A stretch of 64,000 bases of DNA, from assembly GCA_965223045.1 (NCBI GenBank), contig CBDCVN010000013.1, forward strand, positions 1,240,001 to 1,304,000, given 5' to 3'. The translations under genes were made by a program, and so were the position numbers. Below are positions 1 to 8,591 of this stretch, in pieces; positions within the stretch are counted from its first letter, which is position 1, and the number at the start of each line of letters is the position of its first letter. Below the pieces are notes generated by a model that searched no databases, had not been told where the DNA came from, and was given only the letters and a program-made list of their open reading frames with translations. Source of the DNA: CBDCVN01 sp965223045 (GTDB taxonomy: Bacteria > Deinococcota > Deinococci > Deinococcales > Trueperaceae).

Positions 1-2042
1 TTGCCATCTGGCAAGACTTCTGCCTGAACTTCATCAATGCCTAGTTGATCAGCAATAGCCTTCGCAGTACGGGAATTATCACCTGTGAGCATAGCAACTT
101 TAAGACCAAGGTTGTGGAGTTCTCTAATAGCCTCAACACTACTCTCTTTAAGAGGGTCTGAAACAGCAATCAACGCAGCAAGCTTACTATCAACAGCAAC
201 AAATAAAGGCGTTTTAGCCTCTCTGGTAAGAGTACTCATTCTTAAGTCAAAATCATCTAAAGCAATTCCTAAGCTATTCATATAACGGTCTGCACCAATT
301 TGAACAGTTTTTCCTTCAACAGCTGCACTAACACCAAAACCTGCAAGGGATTCAAAATTTTCTACTTTAGTTTTAGTCAAACCTCTATCATCAGCAGCTT
401 TTACAATTGCCTCAGCAATAGGGTGCTCTGATAAGGCTTCAACACTTGCCATTAGCTGCAAAACCTCATCGGCATTAAAACCTGCAGTAACTTCACAATC
501 GGTTAATTCAGGTTTTCCTTTAGTGATTGTACCTGTTTTATCTAGGGCAATCACATCAACATCTTGTAAGCTTTGCAATGCTTCACCTTTACGAAACAAA
601 ATGCCCATTTCGGCAGCCTTGCCAGTCCCTACCATAATAGAGGTTGGGGTTGCTAGCCCCATAGCACAAGGACAAGCAATAATAAGGACAGCAACAGTAT
701 TTACCAGTGCAAAGCTAAGGGCAGGTTGTGGACCAAATATCATCCACAAGGTAAAAGTAATAGCAGCAATAGCCATTACAATTGGCACAAAAACTTGTAC
801 AACTTTATCTGCTAAAGCCTGAATAGGAACTTTAGAACCTTGAGCATCTTCCACCATTTTAATAATTTGTGCTAAGACAGTATCTGCACCAACCTTACTA
901 GCGGTAAAGCGAAAGCTACCTGATTTATTAATTGTTCCCCCTACAACTTCATCACCAAAGTCTTTTTTAACAGGAATAGGCTCGCCAGTAATCATCGCTT
1001 CATTAACAAAAGAACTGCCTTCTGTAACATTGCCATCAACAGGAATTTTTTCACCCGGGCGTACAAGAACAATGTCTCCAAGTAAGACTTCTTCTACTGG
1101 TATTTCCTGCTCTATGTCATCACGAATAACCTTGGCTGTTTTTGCCTGTAAGCTCATAAGTTTTTTGATAGCCTCACTAGTACGTCCCTTAGCAATAGCT
1201 TCTAAATATTTACCTACTAAAATAAGAGTAATAATAGCAGCAGAAGCCTCGAAATAAACATGGGCTGTACCTTTAGGCAAAATTTGGGGAATGAAAGTAG
1301 CGATAACAGAATAGAAATAGGCAGCACTCGAGCCCAGCATAACAAGTGTATTCATATCTGGTGAGCCATGACGCAAACTGGCCCAACCGGGCTTATAGAA
1401 ACGTCTACCGGGAATAAATTGAACAATACTTGCTAACACAAAAGCTAAGTAGTGTAAATTCTGGCTTGGTATTATTTGCTCGAGCCCATGCCTTAAAACA
1501 GGAATAAACATAGGCAGCATAGTAAGAACAAGGAGTGGAATAGTTGCCGCAGCAGCTACAATTAAGTGCCTTCGTAAAGCAGAGAGTTCTTGTGCTCGAG
1601 CTTCACTTTCAGAATCACCTTGTCCATCAATTTTTTCTACAACATCGTAACCAGTATCACGAACACTACTTTTAAGATCAGCAAAGCCAAGCATATCAGG
1701 TAAGAAACGTACCTTGGTTTGCTCAGTGGCTAGGTTTACATTAGCTTCTATTACACCATCAAGCTTATTTAATTTGCGCTCAATACGAGAAGAGCAATTA
1801 GCACAAGTCATGCCACTTATTCCAAAACTCATTTCTTCAATTACAGGAGTGTAGCCTACTTTTTCTATAGTGGTAATAATGTCTTCAAGTGAAGCTTGTT
1901 GGGCATCAAAGTCAATACTTGCTTTTTCCGTGGCAAGGTTAACATTGGCTCTGACACCAGCAAGTTTATTTAATGTGCGCTCTACTCGAGCGGAGCAATT
2001 CGCACAAGTCATTCCACGAATACTCATGCTTAAATGTTCCAT
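1..2042 (-). CDS. copA: Copper-exporting P1B-type ATPase CopA (3' end outside window)
   Basis: Inner-membrane ATPase that pumps Cu(I) out of the cytoplasm. Two N-terminal HMA metal-binding domains each carry GMTCANC (Cys13/Cys16 and Cys80/Cys83). Transmembrane segments follow, then the copper-site CPC motif (residues 457-459) and the phosphorylation motif DKTGT (Asp501). About 680 residues are visible. The family is usually near 800, so the end of the ATP-binding domain and last helices lie beyond base 1. The ATG at 2042 is preceded by GGAG and lies 11 bp after the csoR stop. It is the last gene of the copZ-csoR-copA operon. Confidence 0.95.
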   Translation of the reverse strand, partial: MEHLSMSIRGMTCANCSARVERTLNKLAGVRANVNLATEKASIDFDAQQASLEDIITTIEKVGYTPVIEEMSFGISGMTCANCSSRIERKLNKLDGVIEANVNLATEQTKVRFLPDMLGFADLKSSVRDTGYDVVEKIDGQGDSESEARAQELSALRRHLIVAAAATIPLLVLTMLPMFIPVLRHGLEQIIPSQNLHYLAFVLASIVQFIPGRRFYKPGWASLRHGSPDMNTLVMLGSSAAYFYSVIATFIPQILPKGTAHVYFEASAAIITLILVGKYLEAIAKGRTSEAIKKLMSLQAKTAKVIRDDIEQEIPVEEVLLGDIVLVRPGEKIPVDGNVTEGSSFVNEAMITGEPIPVKKDFGDEVVGGTINKSGSFRFTASKVGADTVLAQIIKMVEDAQGSKVPIQALADKVVQVFVPIVMAIAAITFTLWMIFGPQPALSFALVNTVAVLIIACPCAMGLATPTSIMVGTGKAAEMGILFRKGEALQSLQDVDVIALDKTGTITKGKPELTDCEVTAGFNADEVLQLMASVEALSEHPIAEAIVKAADDRGLTKTKVENFESLAGFGVSAAVEGKTVQIGADRYMNSLGIALDDFDLRMSTLTREAKTPLFVAVDSKLAALIAVSDPLKESSVEAIRELHNLGLKVAMLTGDNSRTAKAIADQLGIDEVQAEVLPDG

Positions 2043-2053
2043 GAAATCTCCAA

Positions 2054-2368
2054 TCAGGTACGGTACTTAAGTGCTTCCATTAACTCTTCAACAATTGCTT
2101 CGGTATCTCCTCTTGTAGAGGCTGTAGCAACATGGTCGCGTATATGGGCTTTTAAAACTGCTTCATTAACTTTACTTAAGGCACCTTGTACTGCTTTGAT
2201 TTGTTTAAGCACATCTACACAGTAAATATCAGGATTTTCAAGCATTCGTAAGATACCTTCAAGGTGTCCCTTGGCACTCTTTAACCTAAGTGAGGCATCT
2301 TTACGTGTGGCACTGTCAAGATGCAAGCATTCATCTGTTTGTGCTTGTACTGCTTTTGAACTAGCCAT
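2054..2368 (-). CDS. csoR: CsoR/RcnR-family copper-sensing repressor
   Basis: All-helical metal-sensing repressor (DUF156 family) that releases its operator when Cu(I) binds. The expected ligands are Cys51, His76 and His80, counting from an in-frame TTG one codon upstream. The third ligand is His, not the Cys of Bacillus and Mycobacterium CsoR; a Cys-His-His set is known from Thermus CsoR. I prefer the ATG at 2368, because its first base overlaps the copZ stop (TGATG) and suggests translational coupling. Its likely target is the G/C-tract palindrome just upstream of copZ, so the operon is autoregulated. Confidence 0.9.
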   Translation of the reverse strand: MASSKAVQAQTDECLHLDSATRKDASLRLKSAKGHLEGILRMLENPDIYCVDVLKQIKAVQGALSKVNEAVLKAHIRDHVATASTRGDTEAIVEELMEALKYRT

Positions 2369-2562
2369 CAAACTACTCTAGCGTTGTAGCCTTCTTCTTC
2401 AACAGCAGCAATAAGCTGTTCAACCTGTGCTGTACCTTCTACTTGAGCTGAACCATTATCAAGATCAACATTAACAGAGGTTACACCTTCGACAGCTTCT
2501 AAGGCTTTTTGAACTGCGGTTTTACAATGTTCACAAGTCATTCCTGTAACAGTTAAAGTCAT
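2368..2562 (-). CDS. copZ: CopZ-type copper chaperone
   Basis: A single 64-residue HMA domain with the Cu(I)-binding motif GMTCEHC near the N terminus, expected to pass Cu(I) to the HMA domains of CopA. It is the first gene of the operon. AAGGAG lies six bases before the ATG. The length is normal for a free-standing CopZ. Confidence 0.93.
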   Translation of the reverse strand: MTLTVTGMTCEHCKTAVQKALEAVEGVTSVNVDLDNGSAQVEGTAQVEQLIAAVEEEGYNARVV

Positions 2563-2580
2563 ACTATCTCCTTATCTCAA

Positions 2581-2605
2581 TATCCACCCCCAGGGGGGTG
2601 GGATA
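2581..2605 (-). promoter_or_regulatory. CsoR-type operator palindrome
   Basis: A 25-bp near-perfect palindrome made of a C-tract facing a G-tract with TATCC/GGATA outer arms, typical of CsoR operators. It lies immediately downstream of the -10 box and covers the predicted transcription start of copZ, so repressor binding would block initiation. Confidence 0.82.
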
Positions 2606-2606
2606 A

Positions 2607-2635
2607 ATAATAATCTATTTATACAAATATGTCAA
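2607..2635 (-). promoter_or_regulatory. Sigma-70 promoter of copZ-csoR-copA
   Basis: Reading leftward, a consensus -35 TTGACA (2635-2630) is followed by a 17-bp spacer and -10 TATTAT (2612-2607). The start site would fall near 2600, inside the CsoR operator. Confidence 0.85.
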
Positions 2636-2747
2636 CCTCTAATATCATAAAACCATGCTGTAGTCCTATATTTCACCTGAAGCAATCTATTTCCCTCAGT
2701 TGTGGCTACAGTGAAGTTTGCCAATATATTAATTAAGGCAAATTACG

Positions 2748-3251
2748 TTAGGGTGTGATTTCACTTACAGGTTCTAGTTCAGAAAGCATTTCCTCACCCA
2801 AATCACCGGGTTGAAACTCACGCTGCTCAGGAGTCCACCAATGCTTTGCATAAATCCACACAGCTTCACGTTCTTCTTGCGTCCATTCAGCACCTACTGC
2901 AGGCATAAAGCGACCACCATTTTGAATCATCCCTAAGATTTGCTCATCTTCGTGATGCCATGCATGCTCAGAACCATTAACTGCGGGTGCAATCTGGTTT
3001 TCATCGGTATGGCCTTCTCCAGAAACACCATGACAACTAGCGCAATTAGCTTGAAAAAGCCTTTCGCCTAAAGCAAGAATGGGCTGTTCTTCTTCTGAAA
3101 AAGCAAACTCATAAGTAGTTTCTTCTGTTTGAGAGTTATCTTGGGTTTCAGCTTGTGTGTCACTTTGTGCCTTAACTTGTGACCAAAACCCAAGCACAAT
3201 AAAGGCAAGGATAAAGAGTGAAAGTAAAATTGATTGATTGATTTTAACCAT
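2748..3251 (-). CDS. Membrane-anchored class I cytochrome c
   Basis: 167 residues with an N-terminal signal/anchor segment (about 7-27), an acidic Gln/Thr-rich linker and one heme-c domain. CASCH at 70-74 binds heme, and the Met in MPAVG downstream is the likely sixth ligand. It probably carries electrons in the periplasm, perhaps with the nearby oxidases. Its ATG overlaps the stop of the upstream membrane gene by one base (TAATG), so the two are probably cotranscribed. Confidence 0.88.
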   Translation of the reverse strand: MVKINQSILLSLFILAFIVLGFWSQVKAQSDTQAETQDNSQTEETTYEFAFSEEEQPILALGERLFQANCASCHGVSGEGHTDENQIAPAVNGSEHAWHHEDEQILGMIQNGGRFMPAVGAEWTQEEREAVWIYAKHWWTPEQREFQPGDLGEEMLSELEPVSEITP

Positions 3252-3808
3252 TAAAAACTCCTTCGTTTTTTTTCTAAATAAGATCTTAAAAGTGGTACTG
3301 ACATCAATATCAGTAAGCCAATATCTAACCCATACTCAAAGATACGAAATACACCGCCATAATAAGAAGTATCCCAGTAGCTTACAGGACTTTCAAAACG
3401 AATAGTCCAGCTTAGAGGGAAAAGAAAATATGGGCCATCACTATGGTGTGTGAAAATGTCAATAACAGTGTGGAAACTTGCAGCAACAGCTAACCAGAGC
3501 AGTAGTTTGCCTATTTGAGTTCGATAAACACTAAAGGCAAATATTGCAATAAGTCCAAGAACAACAAAGCTATGAAAAACATTGTGTGAAGCAATCCAAG
3601 AGGGATTTGTTGCATAATTGTCATGCATCACAAGGTGCATCTCAGTAAGTGTTGGTGTAGCTAGATAGGTATAAGCTGTGAGCAGCATAAGTGGTATATC
3701 TGGTAACACTGAACCTATTAAGCAGCCCATCATAGAAGAACGTGGTTTTAGATCTAAAGCTTTACTAGCAGCAGCAGTTATGATGAGATGGGAAAAGGTT
3801 CGCATCAC
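3251..3808 (-). CDS. YdjM/DUF457-type membrane metal-dependent hydrolase
   Basis: An integral membrane protein with scattered His/Asp metal-ligand candidates: His near the N terminus, LPDI, HNVFHS, and an FHTVIDIFTHHSDG segment. This pattern fits the DUF457 (YdjM-like) family, whose substrate is unknown. The first codon is GTG at 3808 with an ATG immediately after (3805), and either could start. It lies 12 bp after the DsbD-like gene and overlaps the cytochrome c gene by one base. Confidence 0.75.
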   Translation of the reverse strand: MMRTFSHLIITAAASKALDLKPRSSMMGCLIGSVLPDIPLMLLTAYTYLATPTLTEMHLVMHDNYATNPSWIASHNVFHSFVVLGLIAIFAFSVYRTQIGKLLLWLAVAASFHTVIDIFTHHSDGPYFLFPLSWTIRFESPVSYWDTSYYGGVFRIFEYGLDIGLLILMSVPLLRSYLEKKRRSF

Positions 3809-3820
3809 TTGTAACCCAAA

Positions 3821-4684
3821 CTAAAAAGACCAGTAAACAACTGTGTCATACAAACCAGCAACTATAAGTATGCATCCTGCTACAATAGCTATAGTTCGGT
3901 GAAAACCACGCATTTTGGTTAAGACATCTCGCTTTTTAAAATGACTTAAAAGACCAACCATTAAAAAAAGTGGTGTTATGGTAGCTACTGCAAAAAGCAT
4001 AGGATAAATTAGCCCTGTTTGGGATTCTATAGCTGTAGGTAACATCAAACCAAAAAAGAGCCAGAACAATGTGGGGCAAAAAGCTAATCCAAAGGCAGTG
4101 CCAAGGCTAAGTGCTCCTAAATAGCCACCCCTAACTTCCGACCAAGCCTTAAGTTTTATAGCTAAACCATCAGGTAAGCCACCTCTTAAACGAAAGAAAC
4201 CAAGCATGGCCAAACCAATAATAAGCATCAGTGGCCCCAAGAGTTGGCGCACAAAAGAAAAGAGTGCTACAGGTGGAGCAAAATCACCATCAAAAATCCA
4301 GATAGCAATGGCAGCTAGACTCAAATAAACACCTATTTTACCTATTGCAAATGTTAAAACAGGTCCCCAGACTTGCTGTTTTGTAGTTTCTGTTCTTACT
4401 GCACCTCCAGAAAAATAGGCAATAGCAGCTGCATTGGTAGAAAGTTGACAAGGTGCTGTAGCAGCCAATAAACCAAGTAAGAATGCTCCAATAGCAGGTA
4501 CATTAAGTGTGCGATTTAGATTATCTATAGGACCACTTACTAAAGCATAAAATCTACTGCCCAAAGCATACAGCTTCGTTGCAAGATCTTGAACAAAAGG
4601 AAGCTGGGTTTCTAACAAATAAAGTCCTATAAAAAGAATTGCAAGGAAAATGAAAGAGAATAAGTGCTTTTTGATGTGTGACAC
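3821..4684 (-). CDS. DsbD/CcdA-like transmembrane protein (DsbD_2 / SafE type)
   Basis: A polytopic membrane protein built as two pseudo-repeats with one Cys in each half (APCQLST and FCPTLFW), the arrangement of CcdA/DsbD-like thiol carriers that move reductant across the membrane. The frame is open back to an ATG at 4795, but that overlaps the upstream gene by 80 bp. I choose GTG at 4684 because a decayed duplicate near 5270-5160 has ATG at exactly the aligned codon. That gives 287 residues. A role in copper handling or cytochrome maturation is inferred from neighbours. Confidence 0.75.
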   Translation of the reverse strand: MSHIKKHLFSFIFLAILFIGLYLLETQLPFVQDLATKLYALGSRFYALVSGPIDNLNRTLNVPAIGAFLLGLLAATAPCQLSTNAAAIAYFSGGAVRTETTKQQVWGPVLTFAIGKIGVYLSLAAIAIWIFDGDFAPPVALFSFVRQLLGPLMLIIGLAMLGFFRLRGGLPDGLAIKLKAWSEVRGGYLGALSLGTAFGLAFCPTLFWLFFGLMLPTAIESQTGLIYPMLFAVATITPLFLMVGLLSHFKKRDVLTKMRGFHRTIAIVAGCILIVAGLYDTVVYWSF

Positions 4685-4715
4685 GGAATAAATTAAGCAA
4701 TATGGAAATATGTCA

Positions 4716-5117
4716 TTAAGTGAAATACCACCAAGCAAGGATGTAGAAAGCAAACAGAAAATCATAGCCAACACACACAGGCATATACCAACCAACTATT
4801 GAAAAATTGAGACATTTAGGATGTACTGTGACGATGTCCCATACCCCATGAGCAAAAAAAGCTAATGCCAGAAACAGCGGGGAAATCCATAAACCCAAAA
4901 GTGCAAATGCGATAAAGAATACAGTCACCACAATCTGTAGCACCAATTTCCTTCTATCTTTGGACGATAAACCTATTCCAAGATAGATGCCACCAAGCCC
5001 AGCAACTAACACAGCTAGTAAACCAAGAGCGTATTTATCGGGAACAAGTGTATGAAGTACAGCAAAAACTACAGCAAGAATTGCTCCTATAATAATAAAA
5101 AGATTTCTTTTAGTCAT
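4716..5117 (-). CDS. Four-helix membrane protein of unknown function
   Basis: 133 residues with about four hydrophobic segments and a conserved-looking HGVWD motif in the third. It resembles DUF6010-like small membrane proteins, but I cannot assign it firmly. It lies 31 bp upstream of the DsbD-like gene and probably shares its transcript. A TTTTCTCC string on the plus strand (GGAGAAAA in sense) precedes the ATG. Confidence 0.6.
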   Translation of the reverse strand: MTKRNLFIIIGAILAVVFAVLHTLVPDKYALGLLAVLVAGLGGIYLGIGLSSKDRRKLVLQIVVTVFFIAFALLGLWISPLFLALAFFAHGVWDIVTVHPKCLNFSIVGWYMPVCVGYDFLFAFYILAWWYFT

Positions 5118-5120
5118 CTA

Positions 5121-5279
5121 TTTTTCTCCTAATAACTATTAAGTCTTCCATACCTTGTTGATAAGGTGCTGTGGCAGCCAATAAAACAAGTAAAATGCTC
5201 CTGTAGCAGGTACATTGTAAGGAAAATAAAGGAGGGTAAATACTTTTTAAGGTATGGCATGAGGTAAACTAAGCAACAC
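5121..5279 (-). pseudogene. Mosaic remnant: DsbD-like gene start joined to a cupredoxin tail
   Basis: Read leftward, the first part matches the start region of the DsbD-like gene at 3821-4684 (YLKKYLPSFIFL against HIKKHLFSFIFL). It then jumps about 140 bp to the segment corresponding to LNVPAIGAFLLGLLAATAP, with single-base damage. From about 5163 leftward it matches the end of the cupredoxin gene at 6950 (QQGMEDLIVI against QQGMEGLIVI). The remnant sits between the multicopper oxidase and the four-helix protein and marks an old duplication of a cupredoxin-DsbD unit. Confidence 0.72.
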
Positions 5280-6627
5280 GAAAAACAGCCATCATTCCTG
5301 ACGCTTGGTGTCCAAGCACATGACAATGAAACATCCAGTCACCGGGATTATCTGCTACGAAAGCGATTTCTGCTTCTTCTCTTGGTTCTAAAAAGAGAGT
5401 GTCACTAAATCTAGGTTGGCCTAGCGACGCTTTATTAAGACTAGTTATAAGGAAAGTATGCCCATGCAAATGCATAGGGTGAACAAAGGCAGTGTTATTT
5501 TTAATGCTTAGAATGTAGCTTTTGTTTTGCTTTAGCTCGAGCAAAGGCTCAACTTCATTAGGCTGATATCCCTTACCATTAAGCCCCCAAATACTGTTAG
5601 CTATCCTGCTTGATGACATAGCCCCGCCTTCTATTGATATTTCATGCCTCTCAGCATCAAAAAGATCAGGCATGGCAATAGGATTATCAGCAATACGCTC
5701 AGGAGCTTCACTGTGCATTTCTAAGGCGTCCCCTTTAGTATTTAGTTTTAATAGGGTGTAGCTATCATAACCATTGTCATTAACATCCCCTATTGTGCCT
5801 GCCTTTTCAGGCATATCAACAATTACATCAAGTCGCATTCCCGGACCAAGTGGAATAGGTTCATAAGGTGTAGGTGGAACGGCTTGTCCATCTAAAGCAA
5901 CTGTCCAAGCTGACCATTTTGGTAAATCAAAGGCATAAACTCGAGCACTAGAAGCATTGATAAAACGTAGCCTTACTCGAGCATTGGAGGCAAAATCTAA
6001 AGTTGGTTGGATCTCACCATTAACAGTAACAACATTGCCTAAACGCCCAGAGTGAGCCATGTCATGAGTGCTATTAAAGCCACCAACAATTTGAGCGTCA
6101 TTATCTAAGCGCCAATCCTGAATAAGCAGTGCTACATCGGCATCAACTTTAGGACTATCGGCTTCTTCTATAATAAGTGCGCCTGCTAGACCTCTGCCTA
6201 GTTGCTCAGGGCTATTACTATGCGTGTGATACCAGTAAGTACCTGCATCTTGTAAGGGAAATTCGTAATTAAAACTTTCATCCTTTTTGATGGGAGCTTG
6301 GGTGATGTTGGGCACACCGTCCATTGCATTAGGTACACGTAGACCGTGCCAATGGACTGTTATGTCTTGCTCGAGTCCGTTATCAACCTGAAGTTTTAAA
6401 ACATCACCTTGCTTGAATCTTAACTCTGGAGAAATGTTGTCCTTAGCAAAAGTCCAAAGTTCAGTTGCAGGGATGCTCTCATGGAACTTAAATGGTGTTT
6501 TTTGAGCTTTTAGGATAAGAGGTTCTAAAGATGTAGAGTCACTCTTAGCTAAAGACCAAAGGTTATTTGCTGTAGCTACCGACAACCCTAGAGCCAATGT
6601 GGTCCTAAGAAAATCTCTACGTGTCAT
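5269..6627 (-). CDS. Tat-exported multicopper oxidase (CueO/laccase-like)
   Basis: A 452-residue three-domain multicopper oxidase that probably oxidises Cu(I) or another reductant with O2 in the periplasm. The N terminus has a twin-arginine signal (TRRDFLRTT). Copper ligands are intact: HWHG (92-95), YWYHTH (His134/136), HPMHLHGH (383-390) and HCHVLGH (434-440) with the axial Met at 445. It does not have the long Met-rich insert of E. coli CueO, and the Met-rich proteins encoded nearby may serve that purpose. It is surrounded by copper genes on the same strand. Confidence 0.93.
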   Translation of the reverse strand: MTRRDFLRTTLALGLSVATANNLWSLAKSDSTSLEPLILKAQKTPFKFHESIPATELWTFAKDNISPELRFKQGDVLKLQVDNGLEQDITVHWHGLRVPNAMDGVPNITQAPIKKDESFNYEFPLQDAGTYWYHTHSNSPEQLGRGLAGALIIEEADSPKVDADVALLIQDWRLDNDAQIVGGFNSTHDMAHSGRLGNVVTVNGEIQPTLDFASNARVRLRFINASSARVYAFDLPKWSAWTVALDGQAVPPTPYEPIPLGPGMRLDVIVDMPEKAGTIGDVNDNGYDSYTLLKLNTKGDALEMHSEAPERIADNPIAMPDLFDAERHEISIEGGAMSSSRIANSIWGLNGKGYQPNEVEPLLELKQNKSYILSIKNNTAFVHPMHLHGHTFLITSLNKASLGQPRFSDTLFLEPREEAEIAFVADNPGDWMFHCHVLGHQASGMMAVFRVA

Positions 6628-6636
6628 AATTCTCCA

Positions 6637-6901
6637 TTAATCCTCCTGATTGGGGATATCGCTGATTCTTGCAACCATCAATACCTCATCTGCGGAATAC
6701 AAGTTCCTAAGCGTAACCCACAACGTTTCCTCTTTTGAGCAAAACAAAAGAGAGAATTCGCGGATGTGCACGAAGTGTGGCAGAAACCCAAGCTTCTGAA
6801 TCCTGCTGCCTAGGAAAAGCCTGCTTATGAATTGATGCAATTGCATCAGCATGTGACTCAGTGGCAGGGATTACTGAGAGCATTGTTGTAGAAAATCCCA
6901 T
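6637..6901 (-). pseudogene. GNAT acetyltransferase fragment, frameshifted
   Basis: The first frame (6901-6707) gives a typical N-terminal GNAT half (ATESHADAIASIHKQAFPR, then FVLLKRGNVVGYA). It stops at TAG and continues in another frame as LRNLYSADEVLMVARISDI to 6637. The acetyl-CoA-binding half is missing. This looks like a dead RimI/YhbS-type gene between the oxidase and cupredoxin genes. Confidence 0.72.
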
Positions 6902-6949
6902 TCATAGTGCCTTAGATTGGCTTCTTCTTTCAAAGTTAAATACAGGATT

Positions 6950-7492
6950 TTATTTGATAACTATTAATCCCTCCATGCCTTGCTGGTTGTGATTATCAAC
7001 AGTGCAGTAATAAGGGTGTGATGAACCACTTTCCAAATCAGCCTGAAAGGTAAAGGTAACTGCGTCACTAGAACCAACATGTTCAGAGTGTAAAGCTAAA
7101 TTAGGAATAACGAAATTGTGTTGCAAAACAGTATCATTAAGCAAAGTTATTTCTACCACTGCACCTTGTGGTACCTCGAGTGCTGGGTTTATTTGCCTAC
7201 TAATGTTACTACTTACTCCAATAAACACTCGCTTTTTCTCGAAAAAAGATGCTGCCAACGTGAATTTTACATCTACATCATCCTCAGTTGGCATTTCTGA
7301 CATGCCTTTATGTTGATGATCATTCATGTTCATGTAACTTTCCTTGTCACTACTTTTTTGGCTGTGCTCATTGTGTTGGGAGTGGTCTGAGCCATTCGAG
7401 GCATCATTGTATTGGGCTAAGCTAAAAGAAAAAATACCTACCAACAATATGTCAGACAGGGCTACAATAAAGAATTTAGAAAATTTAAACAT
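6950..7492 (-). CDS. Secreted cupredoxin with His/Met-rich linker
   Basis: 180 residues: a signal peptide (about 1-26), a His/Met/Ser-rich linker (30-68) and a C-terminal blue-copper fold. Type 1 copper ligands are visible: His125, Cys163, His168 and Met173. The domain resembles the first cupredoxin-like domain of some nitrite-reductase-type oxidases. It probably binds periplasmic copper and/or transfers electrons. Its C-terminal coding sequence is the source type of the decayed fragment at 5121-5163. Confidence 0.85.
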   Translation of the reverse strand: MFKFSKFFIVALSDILLVGIFSFSLAQYNDASNGSDHSQHNEHSQKSSDKESYMNMNDHQHKGMSEMPTEDDVDVKFTLAASFFEKKRVFIGVSSNISRQINPALEVPQGAVVEITLLNDTVLQHNFVIPNLALHSEHVGSSDAVTFTFQADLESGSSHPYYCTVDNHNQQGMEGLIVIK

Positions 7493-7534
7493 AATTTCCT
7501 CGCTAACACATCCATTTTATATGGTCAGCTTTAG

Positions 7535-8443
7535 CTATTGGTGATGGTCATCATCACCATGCTCTTCTTGCTCTGCATGTTCCTCTTCATGGTTTTCTTG
7601 AGCTTTATTAATAGCTAAAAGACCTTCCATACCTGCTTCACGATGCCCAGCTATAGAACAATAATACTCAAGATTCCCCTCTTGATCTCCAATACGAAAT
7701 GCAAGGGTTGTGCTTTCAACTTCTGCATTAACATGTTCTGAATGAGTGTCAAGATCAGGAAAAACAATATTGTGCTCTAAGACGTTATTATTAAGGAGCG
7801 TTATCTCAACTACTTGGTCGTTCTGGACATTTAACGTGGGATTAACAAGACCATCAATCTCACCACCCACACCTGTATAAATCATCTTGCCGTCACTAAG
7901 ATCTGCACTTAAGGTGTAGCTTACATCAGGGGTGTAATCTTCAAGCATGCCAGCACGATCACTGTCACTATGTCCGTGTTCTTCCTCTTCTTGGTGGTGA
8001 CCCATTTCTTCAACCTCATGACAATCACCTTCAGGAGAACACTCACCCTTCATGTGACTATCCATATCTATAGAAATGTCTTTCTCCACATGCACTTCGT
8101 CGTCCATATGGTCACCCATCATGCTACCTTCCATCATATGGTCACCCATGTGCTCTTTCATAAGTGCCATATGACTTTCCATAAGCGACATCATTTCCTC
8201 CATCATTTCAGGGCTCATAGCAGGTAACTCACCAGCTTCTATCATCTCTCCATGCATTTGCATCATGCCTATCATTTCTTGTCTCATATCTTGCAAGTCT
8301 TGCATATGCATCATGTCAGTGTTTTCCGTTTCCTCCATGCCCATGTGCATATCATCACTCATTTTGGCATTGTCCTCGTCTGCAAAACCAGTTCCAATGC
8401 TTAAAAACACAACTACTAATATATAAAATGCTTTTCTTAACAC
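7535..8443 (-). CDS. Secreted protein: Met-rich module plus cupredoxin domain
   Basis: 302 residues in order: signal peptide (1-21), a Met-rich module (about 52-113) with MM and MxxM patterns, a His/Glu-rich linker (about 118-160), a cupredoxin domain (about 165-280) with ligands His224, Cys262, His267 and Met272, and a His/Glu tail. The Met-rich module also occurs twice in the neighbouring protein at 8592-9245. Met clusters favour Cu(I) and His clusters Cu(II), so periplasmic copper storage or buffering is the likely role (inference). Confidence 0.83.
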   Translation of the reverse strand: MLRKAFYILVVVFLSIGTGFADEDNAKMSDDMHMGMEETENTDMMHMQDLQDMRQEMIGMMQMHGEMIEAGELPAMSPEMMEEMMSLMESHMALMKEHMGDHMMEGSMMGDHMDDEVHVEKDISIDMDSHMKGECSPEGDCHEVEEMGHHQEEEEHGHSDSDRAGMLEDYTPDVSYTLSADLSDGKMIYTGVGGEIDGLVNPTLNVQNDQVVEITLLNNNVLEHNIVFPDLDTHSEHVNAEVESTTLAFRIGDQEGNLEYYCSIAGHREAGMEGLLAINKAQENHEEEHAEQEEHGDDDHHQ

Positions 8444-8591
8444 AATAAAATCTCCAAGAATTTAATTTAAAGAAAGCTATTGCTCGCTTTATTGAATCAC
8501 CTTAAGCTTGCTTGAACACAGTATCACAAACGTCATCGTTTTTTGGCCTTGCTCAAGTTCAGCAAGTTTGAGCCATCATTAAAAATCACGA

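Noticed and set aside
3821..4795. Longer DsbD-like protein starting at ATG 4795
   Set aside because: It would overlap the upstream gene by 80 bp, and the decayed duplicate places the start at the codon equal to GTG 4684.
5129..5326. 65-codon open frame after the multicopper oxidase
   Set aside because: It overlaps the oxidase end and reads through the decayed DsbD-like remnant, so it is not a gene.
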